Assembly: GCA_025356435.1 (NCBI GenBank)
Contig: JANXSY010000042.1
Location: 1 to 40,599 of the forward strand
Length of the DNA: 40,599 nt
From: Isosphaeraceae bacterium
GTDB taxonomy: Bacteria > Planctomycetota > Planctomycetia > Isosphaerales > Isosphaeraceae
Direction: 5' to 3'
Shown: positions 32,724-40,599 of the stretch, piece by piece
Layout: every line of letters starts with the position of its first letter
How positions within the stretch are numbered: position 1 is the first letter of the stretch
The notes under the pieces: model-generated
What the model saw: the letters and a program-made list of their open reading frames with translations, nothing else
What the model was told of the DNA's origin: nothing
Databases searched by the model: none
Made by a program: the position numbers and the translations under genes

Positions 32724-34475
32724 TCACTTCACGACCCGGAGGAGTTCGTCGATCGACGTCTTACCCTGGATCACCTGACGGAGTCCGTCTTCCTGGAGAT
32801 AGATCATCCCGTTCTTCCGAGCCTCAGCCTTGATCGCGTTGATCGACGGGTTCTCGCGGATCATGTCACGCATCGCTTCGGTGATGACGAGCAGCTCGAA
32901 GATCCCGGTCCGGCCGAGATAGCCATTGCCGCCGCACTGCGGGCAAACCTGTTCGGGCTCGGCCGGCTTGCGGTAGAAGACGTCGACCTTATCGATCGGC
33001 AGGTTGGCCTTCTTGAGGAACTCGGGCTTGGGCTTGTACGGCTCTTTGCACGTCTCGCAGAGTACCCGCACAAGCCGCTGGCCAAGCACCGCCGTCAGCG
33101 CCGAGGCGATCATGAACGGCTCAACGCCGAGGTCGAGCAGGCGGAAGAGGGCCGTCACCGTGTCGTTTGAGTGGACGGTCGAGAAGACCATGTGGCCGGT
33201 CGTCGCCGCCTGGCAAGCGATCGTCGCCGTCTCCTGGTCGCGGATTTCGCCGATCATGATGACGTCGGGGTCTTGACGCAGGATCGACCGCAGGCTGCCG
33301 GCGAACGTCGCGCCGCTCTTGGTGTTGATCTCCATCTGCGTGACGTTGTCGAGGACGTACTCGATCGGGTCTTCGACCGTAATGATATTCTTCTGGAATC
33401 GGTCGATCTCGCGGAGCGCGGCATAGAGCGTTGTCGTCTTGCCCGATCCCGTCGGCCCGCAGAGCAGGAACATCCCGTGAGGCTGGGTGACAAGCGACCG
33501 GATCTCGCCGGCCAACTTCGGCCGGAGCCCGACCTCGTCGAGCTTGCCGACCGACGAAGCGTTGTCGAGGATTCGCATGACCATCTTCTCGCCCGCCTTC
33601 GACCCCGAGGTCGCCACGCGGAAGTTGATATCACGCGATTCGAGCTTCGCACCGAACGAGCCGTCTTGCGGCTTACGTTTCTCGGAGATGTCCATCGCGG
33701 CGAGCACTTTGAAGACGTTCACCACGGCATCGCCAGTCGGCCGGTCGAATGGCTCGGCGGCGTGGAGGATGCCGTCGATCCGGTAACGGATCGACATCTG
33801 GTCGGTGGTCGGTTCGAGGTGGATGTCGGTCGAGCGGCGTAGCACGGCGTCGTAGACTAGCTCCTTGCACGCCATGTACGACTTTGACTCCTCGGCCTTC
33901 GCCACGCGGTCGGGGTCGATCTTCCCGGTATTGCTCTTGCCGACGAAGACGATCGGCGGGCCGGCCCTGTCGATGTTCGAATCGCCCTTGTTGAAGAAGC
34001 CCTTCATCCCCATCTTGTTCATCAGGCCGTTCATCACCTCGCCGAAGTGATAAAGCGTGAGTACCTTGCGGTCATCCGGCACGGTCTGGTTGCGGACATA
34101 GGAGTACGTCAAGATCGGAACGAAGTAGCAGAGGACAAGGAGGATGATCCCGATGAAATAGCTCGGGATCGCCCAGACCATCGCCAGGCCAAGTACTCCG
34201 GAGAAGAAGACGACTGAGTTCCACATCTCGAACCGGAGGTTGCCGAGTTCTTTGCAGTCGTCGTCAACCCAGTCGGTCGTCTTGACCCAGAGGAGATAGA
34301 TTGCGAGGACTGGGAGGAACTTGAACAGGTTGAGATAGAAGCCCGGCCCGCGCAGGCCATTCATGGCCGGCGATTGGGCGAACAGGCTCAGGGCCGGCTC
34401 GGCGGCATCAGCCCCGGCGGCGAGCCCGAAGAGGCCGAAAAGGAGCGTCGCGAGGGCGAGGCGCGGACGGATCAT
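32724..34475 (-). CDS. GspE/PilB-like ATPase with a membrane-embedded N-terminus
   Basis: 583-residue secretion/pilus-type ATPase. The C-terminal two-thirds carry the family motifs: Walker A GPTGSGKT (340-347), Asp box EDPIEY (368-373), Walker B DPDVIMIGE (402-410), His box TTGHMVFSTVHSNDT (425-439), and a four-cysteine zinc site (Cys473, Cys476, Cys511, Cys514). The usual N-terminal GspE/PilB domain is absent. In its place are a signal-like segment (5-23) and two or three hydrophobic segments (47-65, 88-103, 106-124). The protein should therefore sit in the membrane. It follows the pilT-like gene by 55 bases. It would drive pilus assembly or type II secretion. Confidence 0.85.
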   Translation of the reverse strand: MIRPRLALATLLFGLFGLAAGADAAEPALSLFAQSPAMNGLRGPGFYLNLFKFLPVLAIYLLWVKTTDWVDDDCKELGNLRFEMWNSVVFFSGVLGLAMVWAIPSYFIGIILLVLCYFVPILTYSYVRNQTVPDDRKVLTLYHFGEVMNGLMNKMGMKGFFNKGDSNIDRAGPPIVFVGKSNTGKIDPDRVAKAEESKSYMACKELVYDAVLRRSTDIHLEPTTDQMSIRYRIDGILHAAEPFDRPTGDAVVNVFKVLAAMDISEKRKPQDGSFGAKLESRDINFRVATSGSKAGEKMVMRILDNASSVGKLDEVGLRPKLAGEIRSLVTQPHGMFLLCGPTGSGKTTTLYAALREIDRFQKNIITVEDPIEYVLDNVTQMEINTKSGATFAGSLRSILRQDPDVIMIGEIRDQETATIACQAATTGHMVFSTVHSNDTVTALFRLLDLGVEPFMIASALTAVLGQRLVRVLCETCKEPYKPKPEFLKKANLPIDKVDVFYRKPAEPEQVCPQCGGNGYLGRTGIFELLVITEAMRDMIRENPSINAIKAEARKNGMIYLQEDGLRQVIQGKTSIDELLRVVK

Positions 34476-34530
34476 CGCAAGCCTTTCTCTCTTCGTACGG
34501 ATATCGCGCAGGCGGCAGGATCGATTCGCC

Positions 34531-35685
34531 TTACAGAATACCGGGTTGGTTAATCATGATGCCCTTCAGCGCCATCTTCAACACCTCGATGCTCGGCGCG
34601 AACTCGAAGGCGGTCGCTCGCTCGATCTTCTCGGCGACGACAAGTTGGCGGAGGCTCTCGGTGAAGTCCATCATCCCCTCCTCCTTGCCCATCCGGATGG
34701 CGTCGCCGAGCTTCGAGTCTTCCTCGTTCATGATCAGCTTGCGGATAATCGGGTTGGTCCGCATGATCTCGTTCGTCGGCACCCGGGTCGCGCCGGTCTT
34801 CTCAGCCCATTCCTTGGTGGTCGGCAGGAGCTTCTGTGCGACGACGGCCTTGAGGTTGAATTCCATGTTCTGCCGCAAGGGGGTGTGCATCTCTCGGGGG
34901 AAGAGGTCGAGGATTCGGGTGATCGTCGAGGGCGCGGTCGACGAGTGAATTGTCCCGAACACCAAGTGACCCGTCTCGGCCGCGTGGAGCGCGGCGGAGA
35001 ATGTGTCTTGGTCTCGCATTTCGCCGACGAGGATGATATCCGGGTCTTGCCGGACCGCATCCTTGAGCGACTTGTGGAAGTCCATGACGTCGATACCCAG
35101 CTCACGCTGATTGATGATCGACTTCGCGTCGGTATAAGTGAATTCGATCGGGTCTTCGATCGTGACGATGTGCATCCGCTGACGTTCGTTGATGTATTGG
35201 AGCATCGACGCGATCGTCGTCGTCTTGCCTGACCCCGTCACGCCCGCGAGGATGACGATCCCCTGCTCGTACTGGGTCAGTTCGGCCATGACCGGCGGCA
35301 GGCCGAGCTGCTCGAAGTTCGGGATCGAGTTGCTCACGCGCCGGGCGACCAGGCTGAGCTTGCCTCGGGCGCGAAACAGGTTGACGCGGAACCGGGTTTC
35401 GAGCTTGCCGTCATAGACGATATGGGCGAAGTCGGTCCCGCCTTCTTCCTCCAGGATCGCCCGGACCCGCGGCGTCAAGAGCGGGAACATCAGCCGTTCC
35501 ATCTCGGCACTGGTCAGGGGCGGCAGCGACATCTGGCGGAGTTCTCCGCCGAGTCTCATGCACGGGGGGAGCCCCACCTTGAGGTGGAGGTCGGAACCCT
35601 TGTGCTTCATCACCATCCGGAACAGTTTATTGGCTTCGGGCTCGTTGGCCACGGCCTCGACTTGGGTATCGGCGACGGTCGACAT
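34531..35685 (-). CDS. pilT: PilT/PilU-like retraction ATPase
   Basis: 384-residue ATPase of the twitching-motility family. Motifs are GSDLHLKVGLPPCMRLGGEL near 30-49 at the PAS-like N-terminal domain, Walker A GVTGSGKT (148-155), the Asp box EDPIEF (177-182), Walker B DPDIILVGE (214-222) and the His box ETGHLVFGTIHS (237-248). The C-terminal SLRQLVVAEKI is typical. PilT normally powers pilus retraction, with hexamers at the cytoplasmic side. The ATG at 35685 begins the frame. It lies 66 bases after hisF and 55 before the gspE-like gene. PilT versus PilU is not decidable from here, so the symbol is tentative. Confidence 0.88.
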   Translation of the reverse strand: MSTVADTQVEAVANEPEANKLFRMVMKHKGSDLHLKVGLPPCMRLGGELRQMSLPPLTSAEMERLMFPLLTPRVRAILEEEGGTDFAHIVYDGKLETRFRVNLFRARGKLSLVARRVSNSIPNFEQLGLPPVMAELTQYEQGIVILAGVTGSGKTTTIASMLQYINERQRMHIVTIEDPIEFTYTDAKSIINQRELGIDVMDFHKSLKDAVRQDPDIILVGEMRDQDTFSAALHAAETGHLVFGTIHSSTAPSTITRILDLFPREMHTPLRQNMEFNLKAVVAQKLLPTTKEWAEKTGATRVPTNEIMRTNPIIRKLIMNEEDSKLGDAIRMGKEEGMMDFTESLRQLVVAEKIERATAFEFAPSIEVLKMALKGIMINQPGIL

Positions 35686-35751
35686 GGACGATCGCTCCGT
35701 TCAGGAGGGTTCGACAAGGCGGATTCGGACGGTTCCGGCCTACGGAGAGGA

Positions 35752-36537
35752 TCAAGCCGGTATCAGTGTCGGCAAGCGGACGGGCACGCCCCGGCTCGCC
35801 AGATAGTCTTTTGTCTGACCGATTGAATATTCGCGATAGTGGAAGATGCTCGCAGCGAGGGCGGCACTCGCCCCGCCCTCGACCAGAGCAGCCCGGAGAT
35901 GCTCGGGAGTTCCGGCCCCCCCCGAAGCGACGACGGGAACCTCGACGGCGTCGGCCACCGCGCGGGTCATCGGCAGATCATAACCGTTCTTCGTGCCGTC
36001 TGCATCCATACTCGTCAGCACGATTTCTCCAGCCCCGAGCCGCTCGACCTCTCGCGCCCAGGCGACGGCCTCAAGCCCGGTGGGAATCCGCCCGCCGTTG
36101 ACGTGCACTTCCCAGACCTCGCGACCGTCTTTGACCACGCGCTTCGGGTCGATATTCACGACGATGCACTGCCGACCGAACCGCCGAGCCGCCGCCCTGA
36201 CGAACTCGGGGTCTTTTACGGCCGCCGAGTTGATCGAAACCTTATCGGCCCCCGCATTGAGCAGCGCCCGGATATCGTCAAGTGTTCTGATCCCGCCCCC
36301 GACAGTCACCGGCATGAAGCAGACCTCGGCCGTCCTCCTGACGACGTCGAGGAAGATCCCGCGTCCTTCATGGCTCGCCGTGATGTCGAGAAAGACCAGC
36401 TCGTCGGCCCCCTCCGCCTCATAGCGTGCAGCGACCTCAACGGGATCGCCCGCGTCGCGAAGGTTGACGAAGTTCGTCCCTTTGACGACACGGCCGCAAT
36501 TCACGTCGAGACAGGGCACGATTCTCTTGGCCAGCAT
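35752..36537 (-). CDS. hisF: imidazole glycerol phosphate synthase cyclase subunit
   Basis: 261-residue TIM-barrel enzyme of histidine synthesis. It forms IGP and AICAR from PRFAR and ammonia, with HisH supplying the ammonia. Family motifs are [20 protein letters not shown] at the start (catalytic Asp11), [15 protein letters not shown] near 46-60, [21 protein letters not shown] near 80-100 and the C-terminal [10 protein letters not shown] near 220-229. The frame is open to 36606, but starting at the ATG at 36537 gives the family N-terminus. The ribosome binding site is weak. No other his gene is in the window. It is first in the run hisF, pilT-like, gspE-like, cvpA-like. Confidence 0.94.
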   Translation of the reverse strand: MLAKRIVPCLDVNCGRVVKGTNFVNLRDAGDPVEVAARYEAEGADELVFLDITASHEGRGIFLDVVRRTAEVCFMPVTVGGGIRTLDDIRALLNAGADKVSINSAAVKDPEFVRAAARRFGRQCIVVNIDPKRVVKDGREVWEVHVNGGRIPTGLEAVAWAREVERLGAGEIVLTSMDADGTKNGYDLPMTRAVADAVEVPVVASGGAGTPEHLRAALVEGGASAALAASIFHYREYSIGQTKDYLASRGVPVRLPTLIPA

Positions 36538-36637
36538 CGTTGAGATGAGTCCTCGTCGCGGCTCGGAACGAAATGCGCGGAAGCCTTCCGCGACCGATAT
36601 CTCCATCTTATCCGAGCCGGAACGGCGATCCTAGACC

Positions 36638-36922
36638 GTGGGCGTGGAAACGCAGAGCGAACTCGAAAGGTGGCGCGCCCAAAGAATTTCGCGCAAGTAC
36701 AAGTATGCAATCCCATTCGCGGTGGCCGACGTCCGCGACGATGCCCTCTCGGACAACACGCTCAAGCAGGCGTCGATCTAGGGGAAAGTTGATCCGGTCT
36801 TCGAGTAGAGGGTCTTCTCCGAGGCGACCCTGGCGGTCCCCCTGGTCGTCGGCTACGCTTGGAACCAATCCCTTAACCCAACCGCTGTCGCCATCGCCGA
36901 ATTGCCCCCGACACGACCACTC
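36638..36922 (+). pseudogene. decayed open frame with two in-frame TAG codons
   Basis: From GTG at 36638, a plus-strand frame reads coherent sequence (for example YAIPFAVADVRDDALSDNTL), then TAG at 36779-36781, GKVDPVFE, TAG at 36806-36808, and FSEATLAVPLVVGYAWNQSL until the stop near 36922. The two TAGs sit where Gln or Lys would fit, which looks like a gene broken by point mutations rather than chance. No ribosome binding site is evident at the GTG. I do not recognise the family. Confidence 0.4.
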
Positions 36923-36953
36923 TAGAGACTTTCCGACTCCGAGGAGATCGACG

Positions 36954-37943
36954 ATGCAGAGAATCGCGACGTTTTTGGCCCTGATGATCTTGAGCCCGTC
37001 TGGCATCAGCTTGACGAGGGCTGATGAGACCGGCTCGTCGATGGCCGACGCCGCCCAGCGCTTCGTTGCGTCTCTCGACGATGCACAGAAGGCCAAGGCG
37101 ACCTTCACCTTCGATAGTCCCGAGCGATTCAACTGGCATTGGATTCCCAAAGAGCGGAAGGGTCTCGCCTTCAAAGTCCTCAAGCCCGAACAGACAGCCC
37201 TCGCCTTCGGCTTGCTTAACACCGGCCTCTCGACGCGAGGCATGATCAGGGCGACGACCATCATGAGCATGGAGGAAATCCTCCGCGTCGACGAGCACGG
37301 CACCGGCCCGGTCCGCGACTCGGAGCTGTACTTCGTGAGCGTCTTCGGCAACCCCTCCGACGCCGCCGAATGGGGATGGCGAGTCGAAGGACATCACCTG
37401 GCCCTCAACTACACCCTGCGAGGCGGCAAGGTCGTCTCGGCAACCCCTTTCATGGTCGGGGCGAACCCCGCCGTCGTCCGCGACGGTCCTCGCAAGGGAC
37501 TCCGCAACCTCGCCGACATCGAAGGCCCGACCGATGCACTCCTCAAGTCGCTGACCAAGGAACAGCTCGGCCTCGCCGTCGTGAGCGGCACGGCCCCTGA
37601 CGTCACCGTCACCCCGAATTCGGCCCAGCCGGTCGCGACGGCCCCCGAGGGAATCGCCATCGACAAGCTCGATCCCGCTCAGCGCGAGACGCTGCTCAAT
37701 CTCATCCGGGCCTACGTCGCAAACTTCCCCGAGTCGATCAGCGACGACCTCCTTCGTCAGATCGCCCGGAGCGAGTCGTCACTCCACTTCGCCTGGAGCG
37801 GACCCGCCGACCGGTCCAAGCCGCACTCGTTCCGAATCCAGGGCCCGACGCTCTTCATTGACTTCAACGACACCCAGAACAACCAGAACCACATCCATAC
37901 TTTCTACCGAAGCTTCGTCAACGACTTCGGCGTCTCTAACTGA
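36954..37943 (+). CDS. DUF3500 domain protein, secreted
   Basis: 329-residue protein with a signal peptide (about 1-23, ending SLTRADE). The domain has DUF3500 features: MADAAQRFVASLDDAQK near 30-46, FNWHWIPKERKGLAF near 57-71, GRVEGHHLALNYT near 138-150, HFAWSG near 280-285, and the C-terminal FNDTQNNQNHIHTFYRSF near 303-320. Function of DUF3500 is unknown. The ATG at 36954 has GAGGAG about 7 bases upstream (36941-36946). The frame is open upstream to 36573, but that part is unrelated. It is convergent with the helicase gene. Confidence 0.87.
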   Translation: MQRIATFLALMILSPSGISLTRADETGSSMADAAQRFVASLDDAQKAKATFTFDSPERFNWHWIPKERKGLAFKVLKPEQTALAFGLLNTGLSTRGMIRATTIMSMEEILRVDEHGTGPVRDSELYFVSVFGNPSDAAEWGWRVEGHHLALNYTLRGGKVVSATPFMVGANPAVVRDGPRKGLRNLADIEGPTDALLKSLTKEQLGLAVVSGTAPDVTVTPNSAQPVATAPEGIAIDKLDPAQRETLLNLIRAYVANFPESISDDLLRQIARSESSLHFAWSGPADRSKPHSFRIQGPTLFIDFNDTQNNQNHIHTFYRSFVNDFGVSN

Positions 37944-37962
37944 CATCTCTGGGTCGACAATC

Positions 37963-37988
37963 CGCCCGGCATCACCGCATGCCGGGCG
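37963..37988. terminator. terminator hairpin overlapping the helicase stop codon
   Basis: CGCCCGGCAT (37963-37972) and ATGCCGGGCG (37979-37988) form a perfect 10-bp stem with a six-base loop. It spans the helicase stop at 37972-37974 and lies 19 bases past the DUF3500 stop codon. No T-run on either side. Confidence 0.5.
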
Positions 37989-39957
37989 AACCCGTCAACA
38001 CATCGATCACCCTCGGGCATTCCGGCAGAGACTCCAAGAAGGTCCGGCCATAAGGCTTGGTCAGCACTCTGGGATCGAGGATGACGACAATCCCTCGATC
38101 CGTGCGCGCACGGATGAGGCGGCCGAAGCCTTGTTTTAGCTTCAACACCGCTTGCGGGAGCTGGTAATCACGGAAGGGGACGCCGCCGCGTCGCTTGATC
38201 TCTTCGAGGCGGGCTTCGAGGAGCGGGTGGTCGGGGACGCTGAAGGGGAGGCGGACGATGATGACGTTCGAGAGGGCCTCGCCCGGCACGTCGACACCCT
38301 GCCAGAAGCTCTCGGCACCGAAGATCACGCTGTCGACGTCGGCCTTGAAGGCTTCGATCATCTTGGTGCGGGGCATCCCTTCGCCCTGCGAGAAGAGGGC
38401 GATGTTCCGCTCGGCGAACCAGGGAGCGAGCACGCGTGATGCCTCGTTAAGCATCTTGTAAGACGTGAACAGAACGAAGGCGCGACCGTTGGTCATGTCG
38501 AGGTAGTGCGGGATCGCGCGGATCGCGGCAGCGTCGAAGTCGCGGGGCTCGGTTGAGGGGTCGGGGAGGTTGCGGGGGATGTGGATCGCCACCTGGCTCG
38601 GGTAGTCGAAGGGACTGCCGAGTTGTAGGCTCTCGCACTTCGTCAGGCCGAGCATCGTCTTGGCGAAGGTGAAGCTTGGCGGCTTGCCGACGCTGAGCGT
38701 GGCCGAGGTCAGGATGCAGGTCGGCACGCGATCGAAGAGGTCGCGGCGGAGGACCGGGCCGACGTCGAGCGGGGCACAGGCGAGATTGATCCGGGGTCGG
38801 CCGTTGTAGGTCTGCGCGTCGACCCAGTAGACGCTGTCGGCGGTCCCCTGCCCCAGCCATTCGGTCACGCCCGCAGCGAGCGCGGCACACTTCTCGGCGG
38901 CCGAGTCGAGTTCGACGCGGTTCTCGTCAGCCTCGACCTGCTCGGCCTCGCGACTGATCGCGGTCGAGAGCTTGCGCAGCTCTTCGCCGAGTGTGTCGGC
39001 CACGCCCGTCGGTCGTCGAATCCGGCCATTGGCTGAGCCTGTCCGGCCGACATGGGTCGCGATCGAGGGGAAGAAATCTTCGGCCGCCTGGCGGGTTCGC
39101 ATCACCTGCTCGATCGCCTCGCCGAGTTCATAGTGGACGAGCAGCCCCTTATTGCCCCTCGGGCTGACGAGCTTCGCGAGCAGGTATTCGACCTGGCTCT
39201 GGCCGACCCGCAAGCCCAGATGCTCGGCGGCGACCGACTCGACGGTGTGGGCTTCGTCGAAGATCGCCACGTCGTAGTCGGGCAAGAGGCTCGAGCCTCG
39301 GCCTCGGAGGGCGAGGTCGGTCATGAAGAGGGCGTGGTTGACGACGAGAAGGTTGGCGGTCGACATCCGCCGTCGCGCTGCGAAATAGAAGCACTCTTTA
39401 TAAGTTCGGCACTTCTTGCCCAGGCAGTTGCCATGGTCGCTCGCAACGGCTTCCCAGACGGCGGGAGACGGCTTGAAGTCGAGGTCAGATCGGCTGCCAT
39501 CGGTCGTCTGATTGGCCCAGAACTTGATCTCGGCGAGGTGATCGAATTCTTCATCCTTGATAAATGTCGAGCCCGCCCGCGCCCCAGCCCCGGCGAGGCG
39601 TCTCAGGCTGATGTAGTTCGATCGCCCCTTCACCAACGCGGCTGTGAACTCTTGCGGCATCACGGCCCGCAGGAAGGGGAGATCTTTCTGGAGGAGCTGT
39701 TCCTGGAGGCTAATCGTGTGGGTCGAGATGACGACCTTCTTCTTCTGCTCGACCGCGGCAATGATCGCCGGCACGAGATAGGCAAAGCTCTTGCCGACCC
39801 CCGTCCCCGCCTCGACAAGCAGGTGATTCCGCCCCTGAATCGCCTTGGCAACGGCACGCGCCATCGCGAGCTGTTCGGGTCGCGATTCGTAGGTCGGCAA
39901 GCGACGCGCGATCGCACCGCCCGGCCCAAGGATGTCGGCGCAGTCAGACGGTTCCAT
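37972..39957 (-). CDS. DinG/XPD-type ATP-dependent DNA helicase
   Basis: 661-residue superfamily 2 helicase. Walker A is AGTGVGKS (50-57), the STHTISLQEQLL motif near 78-89, DEAH at 234-237, and the final helicase motif QGFGRLIRARTDRG near 614-627. Three cysteines of the iron-sulfur region are present (Cys178, Cys183, Cys189) in NCLGKKCRTYKECFYF. The first cysteine of the [4Fe-4S] site, normally in GR-x-NYLC, is replaced: the sequence here is KGRSNYISLRRL (Ile116). So the cluster may be absent or differently bound. The role would be unwinding of DNA with 5' overhangs during repair. It follows the small membrane gene 24 bases upstream on the same strand. Confidence 0.92.
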   Translation of the reverse strand: MEPSDCADILGPGGAIARRLPTYESRPEQLAMARAVAKAIQGRNHLLVEAGTGVGKSFAYLVPAIIAAVEQKKKVVISTHTISLQEQLLQKDLPFLRAVMPQEFTAALVKGRSNYISLRRLAGAGARAGSTFIKDEEFDHLAEIKFWANQTTDGSRSDLDFKPSPAVWEAVASDHGNCLGKKCRTYKECFYFAARRRMSTANLLVVNHALFMTDLALRGRGSSLLPDYDVAIFDEAHTVESVAAEHLGLRVGQSQVEYLLAKLVSPRGNKGLLVHYELGEAIEQVMRTRQAAEDFFPSIATHVGRTGSANGRIRRPTGVADTLGEELRKLSTAISREAEQVEADENRVELDSAAEKCAALAAGVTEWLGQGTADSVYWVDAQTYNGRPRINLACAPLDVGPVLRRDLFDRVPTCILTSATLSVGKPPSFTFAKTMLGLTKCESLQLGSPFDYPSQVAIHIPRNLPDPSTEPRDFDAAAIRAIPHYLDMTNGRAFVLFTSYKMLNEASRVLAPWFAERNIALFSQGEGMPRTKMIEAFKADVDSVIFGAESFWQGVDVPGEALSNVIIVRLPFSVPDHPLLEARLEEIKRRGGVPFRDYQLPQAVLKLKQGFGRLIRARTDRGIVVILDPRVLTKPYGRTFLESLPECPRVIDVLTGSPGMR

Positions 39958-39981
39958 AAGTCCCTTCCCTGGTCCGACCGG

Positions 39982-40599
39982 TCATGAGTAGGCCGCCGGG
40001 GCGTCATTGAGGGGCCAGCATTCCCAGGCGGATTTTGCGGCGATCCGGCGGAGGAGGAACTCGAGCCCCTTCAGGACGCACACCGGGACTCCGAGAAAGG
40101 TGACGAAGCACAACGCCACCATGAATTCCGGTGAAGGCGTCACGCGGAACCCGGTCAGGAGGATGAACAGCCCGATGCACGGGAGGAGCGTCATGATGGC
40201 GCTGAAGATGATGGTCCTCACCCGGTTCGCCCTGATCCTCCGGACGACGACGAGGCTAGGCGGCCAGAGGTTGGATCGTCGCGAGAGCTTGGCCTCTGGA
40301 CCGACCCAGACCCGCATCCCGTTCCTCCATGCCGAGATCACCGCGACGACAGAGACGCCCGCCGAGAGGATGAACCCCAGCATCGCCACGAGGAGCGCCG
40401 TCGTGAAGACGGCCGGAGGCGCAACGCCCCCGGGCGGCCGGGGCCTTCCCCGGGCGACCTCGATCGCACCGGCGACCATCGCGAGGATGAACATCATCGC
40501 GGTGGCCACGATGCTCACCTTCCAGAGCGCCCACGCGGCATAGAATCGCCCGCAGATCCGCCCTCGGAGGCGGTCGGGATCGACACGCTTGAGCCATCG
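39982..40599 (-). CDS. membrane protein, N-terminus beyond the window
   Basis: The frame from a stop at 39982 is open through 40599, so the gene is truncated by the window edge. The visible 205 residues contain four hydrophobic segments, around window positions 40450-40510, 40330-40390, 40145-40215 and 40060-40125. A basic loop (RRSNLWPPSLVVVRRIRANRVR) lies between the second and third. The first visible residues (RWLKRVDPDRLRGRICGRFYAAW) look like real coding sequence. A GTG at 40518 is possible as a start but is inside this open frame. No domain recognised. It is 24 bases before the helicase gene on the same strand. Confidence 0.7.
   Translation of the reverse strand, partial: RWLKRVDPDRLRGRICGRFYAAWALWKVSIVATAMMFILAMVAGAIEVARGRPRPPGGVAPPAVFTTALLVAMLGFILSAGVSVVAVISAWRNGMRVWVGPEAKLSRRSNLWPPSLVVVRRIRANRVRTIIFSAIMTLLPCIGLFILLTGFRVTPSPEFMVALCFVTFLGVPVCVLKGLEFLLRRIAAKSAWECWPLNDAPAAYS

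Noticed and set aside
32724-36537. Complete type IV pilus or type II secretion operon
   Set aside because: Only the two ATPases are present. No pilin, platform protein or secretin gene is in the window.
1-40599. CRISPR array, tRNA, rRNA or insertion sequence
   Set aside because: No regularly spaced direct repeats, no tRNA-like cloverleaf, no rRNA core and no transposase frame were seen by reading; a tRNAscan or IS search could still find something small.

Overview
The window looks like a chromosomal segment of a high-GC planctomycete, most likely of the Isosphaeraceae type. This rests on family content, not on any marker phylogeny. The supporting families are the small basic protein family (TIGR04137 type), DUF1501, a DUF1570-like metallopeptidase, DUF3500, a redoxin/cytochrome c/copper type II monooxygenase fusion, a secreted protein with the LE-x-R-x-LLS N-terminal signature, and a GspE-like ATPase with membrane segments in place of its usual N-terminal domain. 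No rRNA, tRNA, CRISPR array, insertion sequence or prophage was seen. Most of the window is ordinary core and accessory chromosome.

Layout. 1-400 is an AT-rich stretch with at most the tail of one gene. 417-1511 holds a decayed, repeat-containing membrane-protein gene on the minus strand. 1773-9397 is mainly minus-strand: clpC, a TPR membrane protein, a neutral zinc metallopeptidase, an AI-2E family permease, a LOG-family protein and a membrane protein. 9493-10905 has a Rieske ferredoxin-like protein and a quinone oxidoreductase-like MDR protein on the plus strand. A wrecked REC-GGDEF gene follows, then a NagB-like protein that has lost a catalytic Asp. 12966-17736 carries the redoxin/cytochrome/copper enzyme, a porin and a ZIP transporter. 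17896-21274 has pterin carbinolamine dehydratase, the small basic protein, a LURP-one-like protein, cytochrome c' and purM. 21295-25577 holds secreted proteins (21-bp repeat protein, DUF1501, LE-x-R-x-LLS protein) and a CYTH enzyme. 25741-28659 has an esterase, a Uma2 protein, a small TGQ-x-CP-x-SG protein behind a possible structured leader RNA, and rpsR. 28750-31412 has a metallopeptidase and a duplicated-domain secreted protein.

31435-36537 is a same-strand run transcribed in the order hisF, pilT-like, gspE-like, cvpA-like, small membrane protein, with gaps of 48-71 bases. It may be one transcription unit combining histidine synthesis with a type IV pilus or type II secretion ATPase pair. 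36638-40599 holds a decayed ORF, a DUF3500 protein, a DinG-type helicase and a membrane protein cut by the window edge.

The most unusual items are the three-helix leader RNA candidate at 27923-27990, the active-site losses (NagB-like Asp to Val, DinG-like Cys to Ile, GGDEF deletion), the membrane-anchored GspE-like ATPase, and the cluster of gene remnants. I do not see a convincing new multi-gene defence or biosynthetic system here.
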